In this document: piece by piece, positions 6,968 through 14,238 of the stretch | Layout: each line of letters begins with the position of its first letter | How positions within the stretch are numbered: the first letter of the stretch is position 1 | DNA from: Bacillota bacterium | Lineage (GTDB): Bacteria; Bacillota; Clostridia; Tissierellales; Peptoniphilaceae | Length of the DNA stretch: 27,791 nt | Direction of reading: 5' to 3' | Assembly (NCBI GenBank): GCA_023393815.1 | Contig: JAEXBU010000098.1 | Span: 1 to 27,791 of the forward strand | The notes under the pieces: generated by a model | Database searches by the model: none | Told to the model about the DNA's origin: nothing | What the model saw: the letters and a program-made list of their open reading frames with translations, nothing else | Translations under genes and position numbers: made by a program

Positions 6968-7963
6968 TTAAAGGGTTATAAAAGTTCCAAGCCCTTTCTC
7001 TTTCCCCCGTTGGTAGACTTTTTCTCCTGCTACGATATCGAAGACCGCGGAGCCCGTGGATTTAAACAGGGTGATTTCGTCGTCTCTTTCTCTGCCGGGG
7101 AGATGGTGTAAAAGGACGCTTCCGAGTTCGTTGGCGATTTTTTCGCGGGGTACAAGGCCGTCTTCTATGGGCTTTATCATATCTCCGGCCTCGTTCAACA
7201 CGCCATCGGCGGTATCGACGTAAATTTTGTCCGCCCGTACTACGATCTCCGGCGGAAGTTCGATCATCTCCGGCGTGTAGGAGCCGACGCCGTTAATGTG
7301 GCAGCCCTCTTTGACCTTGCTTCCGTCGAAGACCGGCTCTTTCGACGTAGTCACGGCCGTAATAATGTCCGCTTCACCCAGAACGGGATCCAAGTCAGAG
7401 ACGGGGACGAGCTTCGCCTTGTAAGGCGCCATGGATTCCTTTACCGAATCTACGAAGGCTTCGGCCTTTTCCTGTTTTCGATTAAAGATATAGGCGGTTT
7501 CAATATCCCGTACGGCCAAGACCGATTCCAACTGGCTTTCTGCCTGGCCGCCGGTGCCGATCAAAAGGAAGGTCTTGGCGTTTTTCCTAGCCAAAAGATC
7601 GGTCGCCGCGCCGCTCAAGCCGCCGGTGCGCATACGCGTCAGCTCCGTACCGTCCATAATGCCTTTGACAAGCCCCGTGTCCGTATCCATAACCACCATA
7701 GTCGCCGGCACCGCGGGCAGGCCCTTCGACGGATTTTGCGGATAGACAGAGATGATCTTCGCCCCTAAGGCGTGGGACTCTTCCACCAAGCCGGGCATAA
7801 AGAGGGCTTGTCCTTCGGCCTCGTGTACATCCAAATTGCTTCTCAAAGGGATGTTCGTCTTTTTCGCCGTGTATAGAGCCATGGCTTCTTTGTCGGCTTC
7901 AATTACCTCCTCGACGGACATGGATGCCGCGACTTCCTCTGCATTCAGTACCAATAATTTCAT
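6968..7963 (-). CDS. Ornithine cyclodeaminase / mu-crystallin family protein
   Basis: A 331-residue NAD(P)-binding protein of the ornithine cyclodeaminase family. Members include ornithine cyclodeaminase (ornithine to proline plus ammonia), alanine dehydrogenase, ketimine reductases and enzymes of opine or siderophore-precursor synthesis. The Rossmann motif 'LLIGTGGQAESQL' is in mid-protein; the substrate-side segment around 'GTELTRMRTGGLSGAA' precedes it, and the C-terminal 'DDEITLFKSTGSAVFDI' is characteristic. ATG 7963 follows an AAGGAGG site at short spacing. Because the family is functionally mixed, the name should stay at family level. The closeness of cysK hints at amino-acid metabolism, but opposite-direction proC is 10 kb away, so no proline pathway is implied. 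No clear promoter is visible in the 73-base gap after usp. Confidence 0.85.
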   Translation of the reverse strand: MKLLVLNAEEVAASMSVEEVIEADKEAMALYTAKKTNIPLRSNLDVHEAEGQALFMPGLVEESHALGAKIISVYPQNPSKGLPAVPATMVVMDTDTGLVKGIMDGTELTRMRTGGLSGAATDLLARKNAKTFLLIGTGGQAESQLESVLAVRDIETAYIFNRKQEKAEAFVDSVKESMAPYKAKLVPVSDLDPVLGEADIITAVTTSKEPVFDGSKVKEGCHINGVGSYTPEMIELPPEIVVRADKIYVDTADGVLNEAGDMIKPIEDGLVPREKIANELGSVLLHHLPGRERDDEITLFKSTGSAVFDIVAGEKVYQRGKEKGLGTFITL

Positions 7964-7995
7964 GATGCCTCCTTGATTTTTACGCCTCTTATGGC

Positions 7996-8029
7996 GAAAG
8001 AAAAAGCGCCCTGCCGAGGCAAGGTGCTT
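7996..8029 (-). terminator. Terminator after the universal stress protein gene
   Basis: On the minus strand an 11-position stem (one mismatch, one G-U pair) with a four-base loop is followed by TTTTTCTTT. It lies directly after the usp stop codon. Confidence 0.7.
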
Positions 8030-8036
8030 AATTTTG

Positions 8037-8477
8037 TTAAATTCTGCAGGTCACTTTGTTGACCAGGACGGGGACTTTGGCCGCATTCAAGACTTTGTCG
8101 GAAACGGAGCCCAAAAGGGTTCTGGAGAAGCCGCCTAAGCCGCGGCTGCCGATGACGATCAAATCTACGTTCATTTCTTCGGAGCACTTGACAATTTCCT
8201 CCGACGCGCGACCGACGCGAACCGAAGTTTCCACGTCGTCCGTGTAACTGATCGTAGCTAAGGCCTTATCCAAAATTTGTTCTCCTCGCACTCGTTGCGC
8301 CTTTTTAAAGTCCGTGGAGAGGAAATTGCCCGGATAATGTTCGATGACGTTGGTATCCGCCAAGACCGTGAGAATAATCAGTTTGGAGTGGAAGGCTTGC
8401 GCCAATAATTCCCCCTCTTTCAGTGCGCAGTAAGAATCTTGCGAACCGTCGACCGGAACTAATATTTTCTTATACAT
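8037..8477 (-). CDS. Universal stress protein (UspA family)
   Basis: A 146-residue single-domain Usp, the usual length. The N-terminus 'MYKKILVPVDGSQDS' is the standard first strand and ATP-contact aspartate, and the C-terminal nucleotide loop 'GSRGLGGFSRTLLGS' fits the G-2x-G-9x-G-S pattern of ATP-binding members. Such proteins are small soluble homodimers induced under starvation, oxidative or acid stress; the exact role varies. The start is ATG 8477, because AAAGGAGG lies seven bases upstream; the frame runs open for 69 codons above but without a ribosome-binding site and with no family similarity. It is transcribed divergently from the pirin gene, and a terminator follows. Confidence 0.92.
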   Translation of the reverse strand: MYKKILVPVDGSQDSYCALKEGELLAQAFHSKLIILTVLADTNVIEHYPGNFLSTDFKKAQRVRGEQILDKALATISYTDDVETSVRVGRASEEIVKCSEEMNVDLIVIGSRGLGGFSRTLLGSVSDKVLNAAKVPVLVNKVTCRI

Positions 8478-8621
8478 AGGAACGCCTCCTTTGTATATAG
8501 GATACCATAGTAACGCATTGTTTAAACAAATCACACGGAAATTCCTCCGTTTTAGAAAAGAAAATGAGGGTATTTGTAAGAGTAGAAGGACAAAAGCAAC
8601 AGAAAAAAGAAAGGAACACTT

Positions 8622-9473
8622 ATGATTCGAACGATTCAACGCATGGTGCATGGCGAAGCCGGAGTGGACGGGGCCGGCGTGCACTTAAAACACGTTTTAA
8701 ATCATTCCACAGTGAAAGACGCCGATCCCTTGCTCCTCTTGGATGCCTTTGATTCGAAAGACCCCGAGGACTACGTGGCGGGCTTTCCCATGCACCCTCA
8801 CCGGGGCATCGAGACCATTTCCTATGTAGTGGAAGGGACGATGGTTCACCGCGATTCTTTGGGAAACGAAGACGCGGTATCGGACGGAGGCGTACAGTGG
8901 ATGACGGCGGGAAGCGGCATTTTCCACGAGGAAATGATCCCGCCGGCGGATCACCTGTTTGGCGTGCAACTGTGGCTTAATTTAAAGAAAAAAGACAAGT
9001 TTGCGCCGCCGGCTTACGTGGCGATCCCTTCCGAAGATATACAGGACATTCCCTTTGACGGAGGATATTTGCGCCTCCTGGCCGGACGTTACGAAGGCCA
9101 CGAAGGGCACTTGTCCGCCTACCAACCTTTGGATTACTACGACGTGCACATCGAGCCCGGGAAGCAATTTCGCACCAAGGTGGACAACAAAGCGTCCGCA
9201 ACCCTCTTTGCTTTGCTGGGGAGCCCCACGGTGCAGGGAGAGGCCGTGACGCCTTTTGAAGCCGCCATTTTAACTGAAGGCGATGAAATCGTCATCGACA
9301 ACGATACGGACGAGGTTATTTCCGTTTTGGTCTTTATTTCCGAACCGGTGGAAGAACCCGTCGCCTGGTGGGGACCCATCGTCATGAACACGGAAAAAGA
9401 GTTGGAAGAGGCCTTCGAGGAAATGCGAAAGGGAACCTTTGTAAAAGAAGAAATTACCATGAGTCGGGAATAA
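8622..9473 (+). CDS. Pirin family protein (bicupin)
   Basis: A 283-residue double-cupin protein of the pirin family. The N-terminal cupin has the complete metal site: His58 and His60 in 'FPMHPHRGIETISY', then His102 and Glu104 in 'GSGIFHEEM'. These bind Fe(II) in pirins with quercetin 2,3-dioxygenase activity; other bacterial pirins instead regulate enzymes such as pyruvate dehydrogenase, so the reaction here is uncertain. The second cupin (~150-250) and the terminal 'AWWGPIVMNTEKELEEAF' stretch are typical. The start is ATG 8622 after AAGGA. A strong terminator follows, so it is a single-gene unit, divergent from usp, with which it may share a stress-responsive intergenic region. Confidence 0.9.
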   Translation: MIRTIQRMVHGEAGVDGAGVHLKHVLNHSTVKDADPLLLLDAFDSKDPEDYVAGFPMHPHRGIETISYVVEGTMVHRDSLGNEDAVSDGGVQWMTAGSGIFHEEMIPPADHLFGVQLWLNLKKKDKFAPPAYVAIPSEDIQDIPFDGGYLRLLAGRYEGHEGHLSAYQPLDYYDVHIEPGKQFRTKVDNKASATLFALLGSPTVQGEAVTPFEAAILTEGDEIVIDNDTDEVISVLVFISEPVEEPVAWWGPIVMNTEKELEEAFEEMRKGTFVKEEITMSRE

Positions 9474-9483
9474 TTCCCCAGAG

Positions 9484-9512
9484 ACCGCGGTGGAGAAGAG
9501 CCGCGGTTTTTT
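9484..9512 (+). terminator. Intrinsic terminator after pirin
   Basis: ACCGCGG (9484-9490) pairs with CCGCGGT (9501-9507), with a ten-base loop and six T. Confidence 0.85.
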
Positions 9513-9577
9513 CGTGCAAAATTTTGGTGGGGAAAAGAAAAAGAATGTGTTTCCCGCCTTTTCCTCGGAAGGGATTT

Positions 9578-9586
9578 TGATATAAT
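9578..9586 (+). promoter_or_regulatory. Extended -10 promoter of walJ operon
   Basis: TGA directly followed by TATAAT (9581-9586) is a consensus extended -10; no good -35 is seen at 16-18 bases. The expected start, about 9593, falls on the GGAGG ribosome-binding site itself, so the leader would be only about ten bases. Confidence 0.55.
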
Positions 9587-9602
9587 AGCGGTGGAGGAAA
9601 GA

Positions 9603-10391
9603 ATGAAATTTTGTGCAATAGCCAGTGGCAGTAGCGGCAACTGCCAGTATATAGAAACGAATGAAAAGAAAATACTGATCGACGCGGGTTTAAGCGGCAA
9701 GGCCATTGAGGAAAATTTGCGCGCCGTGGGGGTAGATCCCTCCGGTCTCGACGCCATCTTCGTTACCCACGAGCACAACGATCACGTGAAGGGCGTGGGC
9801 ATTTTGGCGCGCCGCTACGGGCTGGAGGTCTTCGCCAACGAAGCCACGTGGCGAGCCATGGAAAAGACGATAAAGCGCATCGACGACCACAAACGCCACG
9901 TCTTTCGTACGGCCGAAGCCTTTCGCTACGGCGATATGGAGGTGGTGCCCATGGCCCTTTTTCACGATGCGCAAGAGGCGACGGGCTATGTGATTCACGC
10001 CGGGGAAAAGAAACTGTCGGTGTTGACGGACACGGGTTGGGTGAACACGTCCATGCTCGAGAAAATGCGCGGAAGCGATCTTTACTATATCGAGAGCAAT
10101 CACGACGTGGATATGCTGCAGAACGGTCCCTATCCCCGCATTTTAAAAGACCGTATTGCCTCCACTCGGGGGCACTTGTCCAACGAACACTGCGGCGAGC
10201 TGTTGACGGGGCTTTTGGAAAAGAGGGGCGAGCACGTGGTCTTGGCGCACTTGTCGCAAGAAAACAATCGCCCCCTGTTGGCGGCCAGGGCTACGCGAGA
10301 TATTTTGGCGGAACACGCCATTTACGAAGGCAGGGATTTTATTTTGGAAGTAGCCAAAGCCAAGGCGCCTTCCCATTTGATCGAGCTGTAA
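9603..10391 (+). CDS. walJ: WalJ/YycJ-type metallo-beta-lactamase-fold hydrolase
   Basis: A 262-residue metallo-beta-lactamase-fold protein. The N-terminus 'MKFCAIASGSSGNCQYIE' is the YycJ/WalJ signature and the metal motif THEHNDH is at 55-61; further ligands are likely His in 'ALFHDAQ', Asp in 'LTDTGWV' and His in 'ESNHDVD'. In Bacillus and streptococci this protein is linked to the WalRK cell-wall two-component system and to coordination of division with replication, with 5'-exonuclease activity reported for some members. No walRK genes are next to it here. ATG 9603 is used because GGAGG (9593-9597) lies five bases upstream; GTG 9591 would overlap that site. surE follows after nine bases. 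Confidence 0.88.
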   Translation: MKFCAIASGSSGNCQYIETNEKKILIDAGLSGKAIEENLRAVGVDPSGLDAIFVTHEHNDHVKGVGILARRYGLEVFANEATWRAMEKTIKRIDDHKRHVFRTAEAFRYGDMEVVPMALFHDAQEATGYVIHAGEKKLSVLTDTGWVNTSMLEKMRGSDLYYIESNHDVDMLQNGPYPRILKDRIASTRGHLSNEHCGELLTGLLEKRGEHVVLAHLSQENNRPLLAARATRDILAEHAIYEGRDFILEVAKAKAPSHLIEL

Positions 10392-10400
10392 GGAGGATGC

Positions 10401-11159
10401 ATGAAAATACTTTTGACCAACGACGACGGTTATTTTGCGCCGGGCATACAGGCGATGGCCAGGGTTTTGGCTCCGGAGCACGAGCTGGTGATTATCGCAC
10501 CGGAGGAAGAGCATTCCGGACAAAGCCACGCCATTACTATTCAGCGATCCTTGATCGTAGAGCCCGTAGAAATCGAAGGCGTGGAGGCCGAAGCCTATAG
10601 CGTGAGCGGCACGCCGGTAGACTGCGTGCGGGCGGGTTTGGATAAAATCGTGCCGTGGAAACCCGATGTGATCTTTTCCGGCTGTAACGCGGGTTACAAC
10701 GCGGGGATGGATATTATTTATTCGGGAACGGTGAGCGCCGCCATGGAAGGGGTTCTCTTGGGAATCCCCTCCGTAGCCGTAAGCGCCCGCTGGGTCAAGG
10801 GTGATTGTCGCTACGACACGGCGGCATCGGTGGCGAAAAAGATTTTCGACAAGGTGCAGGAGCCCTTCCTCTCAAGGGCGAAGCCCGCGGTCTTGAACAT
10901 TAACGTGCCCTACCTTGCTGAAGAGGATATAAAGGGCATTCAGGTGGCGGAAATCGGCGAGAACGCTTACGACTACTATTTTGAAGAAACGATCGACGGA
11001 AAGCGCAGCCTGTCTTTAAAGGGGCGCAGCGTCATGGAACATAAACGGGGCACGGATCGTTACTTATTGGAGCGGGATTACGTCACCGTCACGCCGGTCC
11101 TCTACGGTCCCGCCGATCCCGAAGAAATGAACCGCCTGAAGAGTTGGTTGGATGACTAA
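10401..11159 (+). CDS. surE: 5'/3'-nucleotidase SurE
   Basis: A 252-residue cytoplasmic phosphatase that dephosphorylates 5'- and 3'-nucleoside monophosphates and short polyphosphates. The divalent-metal ligands are visible: Asp8 and Asp9 in 'LLTNDDGYF', Ser39 in 'EEEHSGQSHA' and Asn96 in 'SGCNAGYNAG', followed by 'YSGTVSAAMEG', the family's hallmark. The usual Ile after SG is Cys here, a mild change. AGGAGG (10391-10396) overlaps the walJ stop codon, and the stop overlaps the DMT transporter start, so walJ, surE and the transporter are likely one transcript with coupled translation. Confidence 0.95.
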   Translation: MKILLTNDDGYFAPGIQAMARVLAPEHELVIIAPEEEHSGQSHAITIQRSLIVEPVEIEGVEAEAYSVSGTPVDCVRAGLDKIVPWKPDVIFSGCNAGYNAGMDIIYSGTVSAAMEGVLLGIPSVAVSARWVKGDCRYDTAASVAKKIFDKVQEPFLSRAKPAVLNINVPYLAEEDIKGIQVAEIGENAYDYYFEETIDGKRSLSLKGRSVMEHKRGTDRYLLERDYVTVTPVLYGPADPEEMNRLKSWLDD

Positions 11160-12060
11160 GGCTCTTTCGAAGAAGGCGCGAACCAATGGGATGCTCCTTT
11201 TTCTTGCCATGATTTGGGGCGGCAGTTTCGTTTCGGCGAAACTCGCCATGGAAAGCTTCGATCCCTATTTCATTATGGTTCTGCGCTTTTTTGTCGGCGC
11301 CGCGGTGATGGCTCTTTGCTTTCCGAAGGAGTGGAAGAAGGTGGACAAGATCACCGCCTTAGGCGGCGTGGAAATCGGCCTCCTTTTGGGCGTCGGCACG
11401 GCTCTTCAAATGGTGGGTCTCATCTACACCACCCCGGCCAACCAGACCTTTATTATCGTAAGCTACGTGATTACCGTGCCCCTCTTGCGCTTTCTGATTA
11501 CCGGCGTGCGCCCGGGGAAAAACATCGTCGTCGCCGCCCTTTTTACGGTGATCGGCGTGGGCTTTTTAACCTTGGGACCCTCCTTCGCCTTGAATCGGGG
11601 CGACGTGATGACCTTTATCATGGCCCTGCTGTTTGCCGTGCAGATTCTGCGCATCGACCGCTATATGCCCCACATTGAAAGCACCGTAGCCTTTACCGCC
11701 GTACAGCTTTTTGTCGCCGCCGCCGTCTCTCTCGTCCTCTTTTTCTTTCAGGGAGACGGCACGGTTACAGGACCCGTTACCGTAAAATCCATGGTCGCTA
11801 TGGCCTACATCGTCCTGTTAAATACGGCTTTGGGCTACTACCTGCAAAATGGAGCCCAACGGGACGCGAGCCCCGACGAAAGTGCCTTAATTATCAGTTC
11901 CGAATCTCTCTTCGGCACCTTCGCCGCCTATTTTTTTGCCGGAGAAGTCTTTTACCCGAAAAAAATCGTCGGCTGCCTTTTCATTCTCGCGGGGCAATGT
12001 ATGGCCCAAGTGCTTCCGGCCATTCGAAAAATAGCAGCCCAGCGGCGCATTTCCATGTAA
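11152..12060 (+). CDS. DMT-superfamily (EamA) transporter
   Basis: A 302-residue membrane protein with ten predicted spans arranged as two EamA repeats (~12-140 and ~150-290). The opening 'LLFLAMIWGGSFVSAKLAM' and the 'NQTFIIVSYVITVPLL' segment are typical of the YdcZ/RhaT/EamA group of drug/metabolite exporters. Substrates in the family range over amino acids and metabolites, so none is assigned. ATG 11152 overlaps the surE stop by eight bases; it has only a weak Shine-Dalgarno, so translation by coupling is likely, and ATG 11191 (just before the first span) is the alternative. The C-terminus is short and basic. No terminator is visible after it. Confidence 0.85.
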   Translation: MTKALSKKARTNGMLLFLAMIWGGSFVSAKLAMESFDPYFIMVLRFFVGAAVMALCFPKEWKKVDKITALGGVEIGLLLGVGTALQMVGLIYTTPANQTFIIVSYVITVPLLRFLITGVRPGKNIVVAALFTVIGVGFLTLGPSFALNRGDVMTFIMALLFAVQILRIDRYMPHIESTVAFTAVQLFVAAAVSLVLFFFQGDGTVTGPVTVKSMVAMAYIVLLNTALGYYLQNGAQRDASPDESALIISSESLFGTFAAYFFAGEVFYPKKIVGCLFILAGQCMAQVLPAIRKIAAQRRISM

Positions 12061-12063
12061 TTG

Positions 12064-12093
12064 TTGTGAATGTGAAATAAAAGTGGGTATAAA
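12064..12093 (+). promoter_or_regulatory. Candidate promoter for the 12137 membrane protein
   Basis: TTGTGA (12064-12069) and TATAAA (12088-12093) are 18 bases apart, in an A/T-rich gap after the transporter. Start near 12100 gives a leader of ~37 bases with AAGGAGA at 12124. Confidence 0.5.
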
Positions 12094-12136
12094 TAACGAT
12101 AGTTATGTATTCATCGAAAGGGAAAGGAGAACGTCA

Positions 12137-12925
12137 ATGAGAAAAACTACCATGGACATTTATAAAGCCATGTTTCCCAGTCTGTTAATTTACCTGCTCC
12201 TCGTCGCCTTTTTCACTCAGATCTTTAAGGTCATGGGTTTGGGCATGGAGAATCTGGTGACGATGGGATCGAACCCCGCCATGCCCATGGCCGCGCCGCA
12301 GTTCCAGTTTACGGCGATGAGCGGCGTTACCCTCGTCGTCTACGGGATTTTTTATATCGTCTCGGGACTCGTAGGCTACGGCATCGTCCTTATGATCTAT
12401 CGCGCGGCTCGCTACGACACGGACGTAAGCTTCGTCGATGCCTTTTACTTTTTTAATCGAAAGGCGGCTTCCGCTACGGGAACATACATTATCGAAAAAA
12501 TCCTCATGGGTATTCTCTTTTTGCTTTTGGTCGTTCCCGGCATTCTCTTTTCCCTGGCGATGGTGCCCTTGGGAGCAGTTATGGGCATCGAACAGATTCG
12601 CGGGCGGAGCGGTGCCCTTGCCCCTATAAAGGACAGTTGGCAAATGACCAAGGGTCACAAGGGGATGATCTTTGGCCGCATGGTGATCGTTATAATCGTC
12701 ATCGCGGTAATTTCCGGCGGCGTCGGCGTTCTGTCTATGACCGCAGGTCTGTCGAAGACAGCCATGCTCGTCATGCAAAATCTTTTGACCGTCGTCATCG
12801 GCCTGATCACGTATGTAGCCGAAGTAGACATTATTCGGGAACTGGTCGAGCGCGGCGCCTTTGACGCCATCGACCGTCCCGACGACGAGGAAGAAGATTT
12901 TTCGATCGAAGGAGGTGCCATGTGA
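12137..12925 (+). CDS. Multi-pass membrane protein, unknown function
   Basis: A 262-residue protein with about five hydrophobic spans (roughly 12-32, 62-88, 121-151, 181-201 and 209-230) and an acidic cytoplasmic tail ('DRPDDEEEDFS'). The 'IKDSWQMTKGHKGMIFG' stretch before the fourth span resembles the SW-x-L/M-x-K/RG motif of the DUF975 / GPDPase-membrane-domain group, which are integral membrane proteins of uncertain role. The start is ATG 12137, six bases after AAGGAGA; an ATG at 12083 in the same frame has no ribosome-binding site. Its ATG-TGA end overlaps the GTG start of the next gene, a strong sign that the two are translated together and may act together. Between the first two spans lies a Met/Pro-rich loop. 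Confidence 0.75.
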   Translation: MRKTTMDIYKAMFPSLLIYLLLVAFFTQIFKVMGLGMENLVTMGSNPAMPMAAPQFQFTAMSGVTLVVYGIFYIVSGLVGYGIVLMIYRAARYDTDVSFVDAFYFFNRKAASATGTYIIEKILMGILFLLLVVPGILFSLAMVPLGAVMGIEQIRGRSGALAPIKDSWQMTKGHKGMIFGRMVIVIIVIAVISGGVGVLSMTAGLSKTAMLVMQNLLTVVIGLITYVAEVDIIRELVERGAFDAIDRPDDEEEDFSIEGGAM

Positions 12926-13233
12926 GTTATTTAAAAGTGGAAATCTTTGTACCGGAAGACTTCGTCGTGGAACTCGCCAACCATTTAAACGAAGCCGACA
13001 TCTTTCGCGAAGGCAATTACGATTACACCTTCAGCACGACGAAAGTCCAAGGCCACTGGCGTCCCTTGGAGGGAGCCGATCCCTACGACGGGGTGATCGG
13101 TCAAGTGCAGGTGCGCGAAGAGGTGAAAATGGAATTTCGCATCGCCGAAGAAGATCGGGAAGAAGTGCAGCGGATTATCGATCGTATTCACCCCTACGAG
13201 GTGCCCGTGGTCAATTACATTCCCCTGGCTTAG
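12922..13233 (+). CDS. Small NIF3/YqfO insert-like protein
   Basis: A 103-residue soluble protein resembling the stand-alone form of the CutA-like domain that is inserted in YqfO/NIF3 proteins ('LKVEIFVPEDFVVEL' opening and 'IDRIHPYEVPVVNYIPL' ending). The HPYE motif is the family hallmark and may contribute to metal or anion binding; the domain forms oligomers in homologues and its biological role is not settled. The start is GTG 12922, six bases after GGAGG (12911-12915), and overlaps the TGA of the preceding membrane protein by two bases. A terminator follows. No full-length NIF3 protein is encoded nearby. Confidence 0.75.
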   Translation: MSYLKVEIFVPEDFVVELANHLNEADIFREGNYDYTFSTTKVQGHWRPLEGADPYDGVIGQVQVREEVKMEFRIAEEDREEVQRIIDRIHPYEVPVVNYIPLA

Positions 13234-13284
13234 AATGTGAAGAAAAAAAGGAAAAGGTGAAGATTCCGAAAGGTTTCTCGGAGA

Positions 13285-13306
13285 AAGTGCCCAAGGGCGC
13301 TTTTTT
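13285..13306 (+). terminator. Intrinsic terminator after the NIF3-like gene
   Basis: AAGTGCCC (13285-13292) pairs with GGGCGCTT (13295-13302) allowing one G-U pair, with a tight loop, then six T to 13306. Confidence 0.7.
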
Positions 13307-13321
13307 CTTGCTTGGGCGGCG

Positions 13322-13327
13322 TATACT
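13322..13327 (+). promoter_or_regulatory. -10 candidate for the 19-aa ORF and nfo
   Basis: TATACT stands 23 bases upstream of the small ORF, directly after the terminator. No convincing -35 is seen; the T-run at 13301 occupies that position. Confidence 0.3.
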
Positions 13328-13349
13328 GTTTGTGGAAGGAAGGGATAGA

Positions 13350-13409
13350 ATGACCTTATGGATACTCGTTGTCGTCGCCGTCATTATGTGGTTGCCGAAA
13401 GGAAAGTAA
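13350..13409 (+). CDS. 19-residue hydrophobic peptide ORF upstream of nfo
   Basis: A short ORF beginning ATG, preceded by a purine-rich site (GGAAGGAAGGG, 13334-13343), encodes MTLWILVVVAVIMWLPKGK: a single hydrophobic helix with a basic end, as in small membrane peptides. Its TAA ends two bases before the nfo ATG and its last codons contain the GGAAAG that serves nfo. It could be a genuine membrane microprotein, or a leader whose translation tunes nfo. Coding status is unproven; the good ribosome-binding site, the position and the membrane-like composition are the only arguments. Confidence 0.45.
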   Translation: MTLWILVVVAVIMWLPKGK

Positions 13410-13410
13410 G

Positions 13411-14238
13411 ATGTTGACACTTGGATACCATACCTCCACCGCCGACGGATTCGTGAAGACCATGAAAGCCGTCCAAGCCCACGGGGCGCGTACCTTTCAA
13501 TTTTTCACGCGAAATCCGCGGGGGTCCAAGGCCCGACCTTTGGATCTTTCGGATTTAGAGGCGTTTCAAAGAGAGAAAAAAACCTTCGGGCCCGTCGTCG
13601 CCCACGCCGCTTACATTATGAATCTAGCCTCGGGCCGCGAGGACGTGCGAAAGAAAAGTTTCGAGATCTTTTTGTCGGACATGGCGCGCATCGCCCACTA
13701 TTCGGAAGATGTAGTCTACGTCTTTCACCCGGGAAGCCACACGAAGGACGGAATTGAGACGGGAATCGAGCGGATCATCGAAGCCATGGACCGGGCGAAG
13801 GAAGCCTTTCCCCATCGGGCCGTATGCCTGGAAACTATGAGCGGAAAAGGCACGGAAATCGGCGGGCGTCTGGAAGAAATTCAAAAAATTATCGACGCCG
13901 TGGCCTCGGACGATGTAGGCGTGGTTTTAGACACCTGCCATCTTTTTAGCGCAGGTTACGACCTCTCGGATCCGGAGGCATTTTTTAACACCTTCGATTC
14001 TTTGATCGGACTGGAAAAAATAAAGGCCGTGCACGTAAACGACTCCCAAATGCCTTTCGGCGCAAAAAAAGATCGCCACGCACCGGTGGGTGCGGGCGAA
14101 ATCGGATGGGACACGTTGGCGCGGTTTTTGTACTCGGATCCCGTGCGGAGACTGCCCATGATTTTGGAAACCCCGGGGGAGGCGGAGGATCACGAAAAAG
14201 AAATGGCGCAGCTTCAGGCATATATTCAATCCATGTGA
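13411..14238 (+). CDS. nfo: Endonuclease IV (AP endonuclease)
   Basis: A 275-residue TIM-barrel AP endonuclease of base-excision repair; it nicks DNA 5' to abasic sites using three zinc ions. The zinc-site motifs are in order: 'VAHAAYIMNLAS', 'VFHPGSH', 'CLETMSGKG' (Glu), 'LDTCHLFSAGYD' (Asp, His), 'AVHVNDSQ', 'DRHAPVGAGEIG' and a terminal 'LETPG' (Glu). The length is normal. ATG 13411 is chosen: it follows GGAAAG and matches the family's N-terminus ('LGYHTS'); an ATG at 13369 lies within the small hydrophobic ORF in another frame. Its 3' end overlaps the convergent glpK end by 13 bases. Confidence 0.93.
   Translation: MLTLGYHTSTADGFVKTMKAVQAHGARTFQFFTRNPRGSKARPLDLSDLEAFQREKKTFGPVVAHAAYIMNLASGREDVRKKSFEIFLSDMARIAHYSEDVVYVFHPGSHTKDGIETGIERIIEAMDRAKEAFPHRAVCLETMSGKGTEIGGRLEEIQKIIDAVASDDVGVVLDTCHLFSAGYDLSDPEAFFNTFDSLIGLEKIKAVHVNDSQMPFGAKKDRHAPVGAGEIGWDTLARFLYSDPVRRLPMILETPGEAEDHEKEMAQLQAYIQSM

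Noticed and set aside
8478..8684. 69-codon N-terminal extension of the universal stress protein
   Set aside because: It has no ribosome-binding site and includes the intergenic region shared with the pirin gene; the standard Usp N-terminus starts at 8477.
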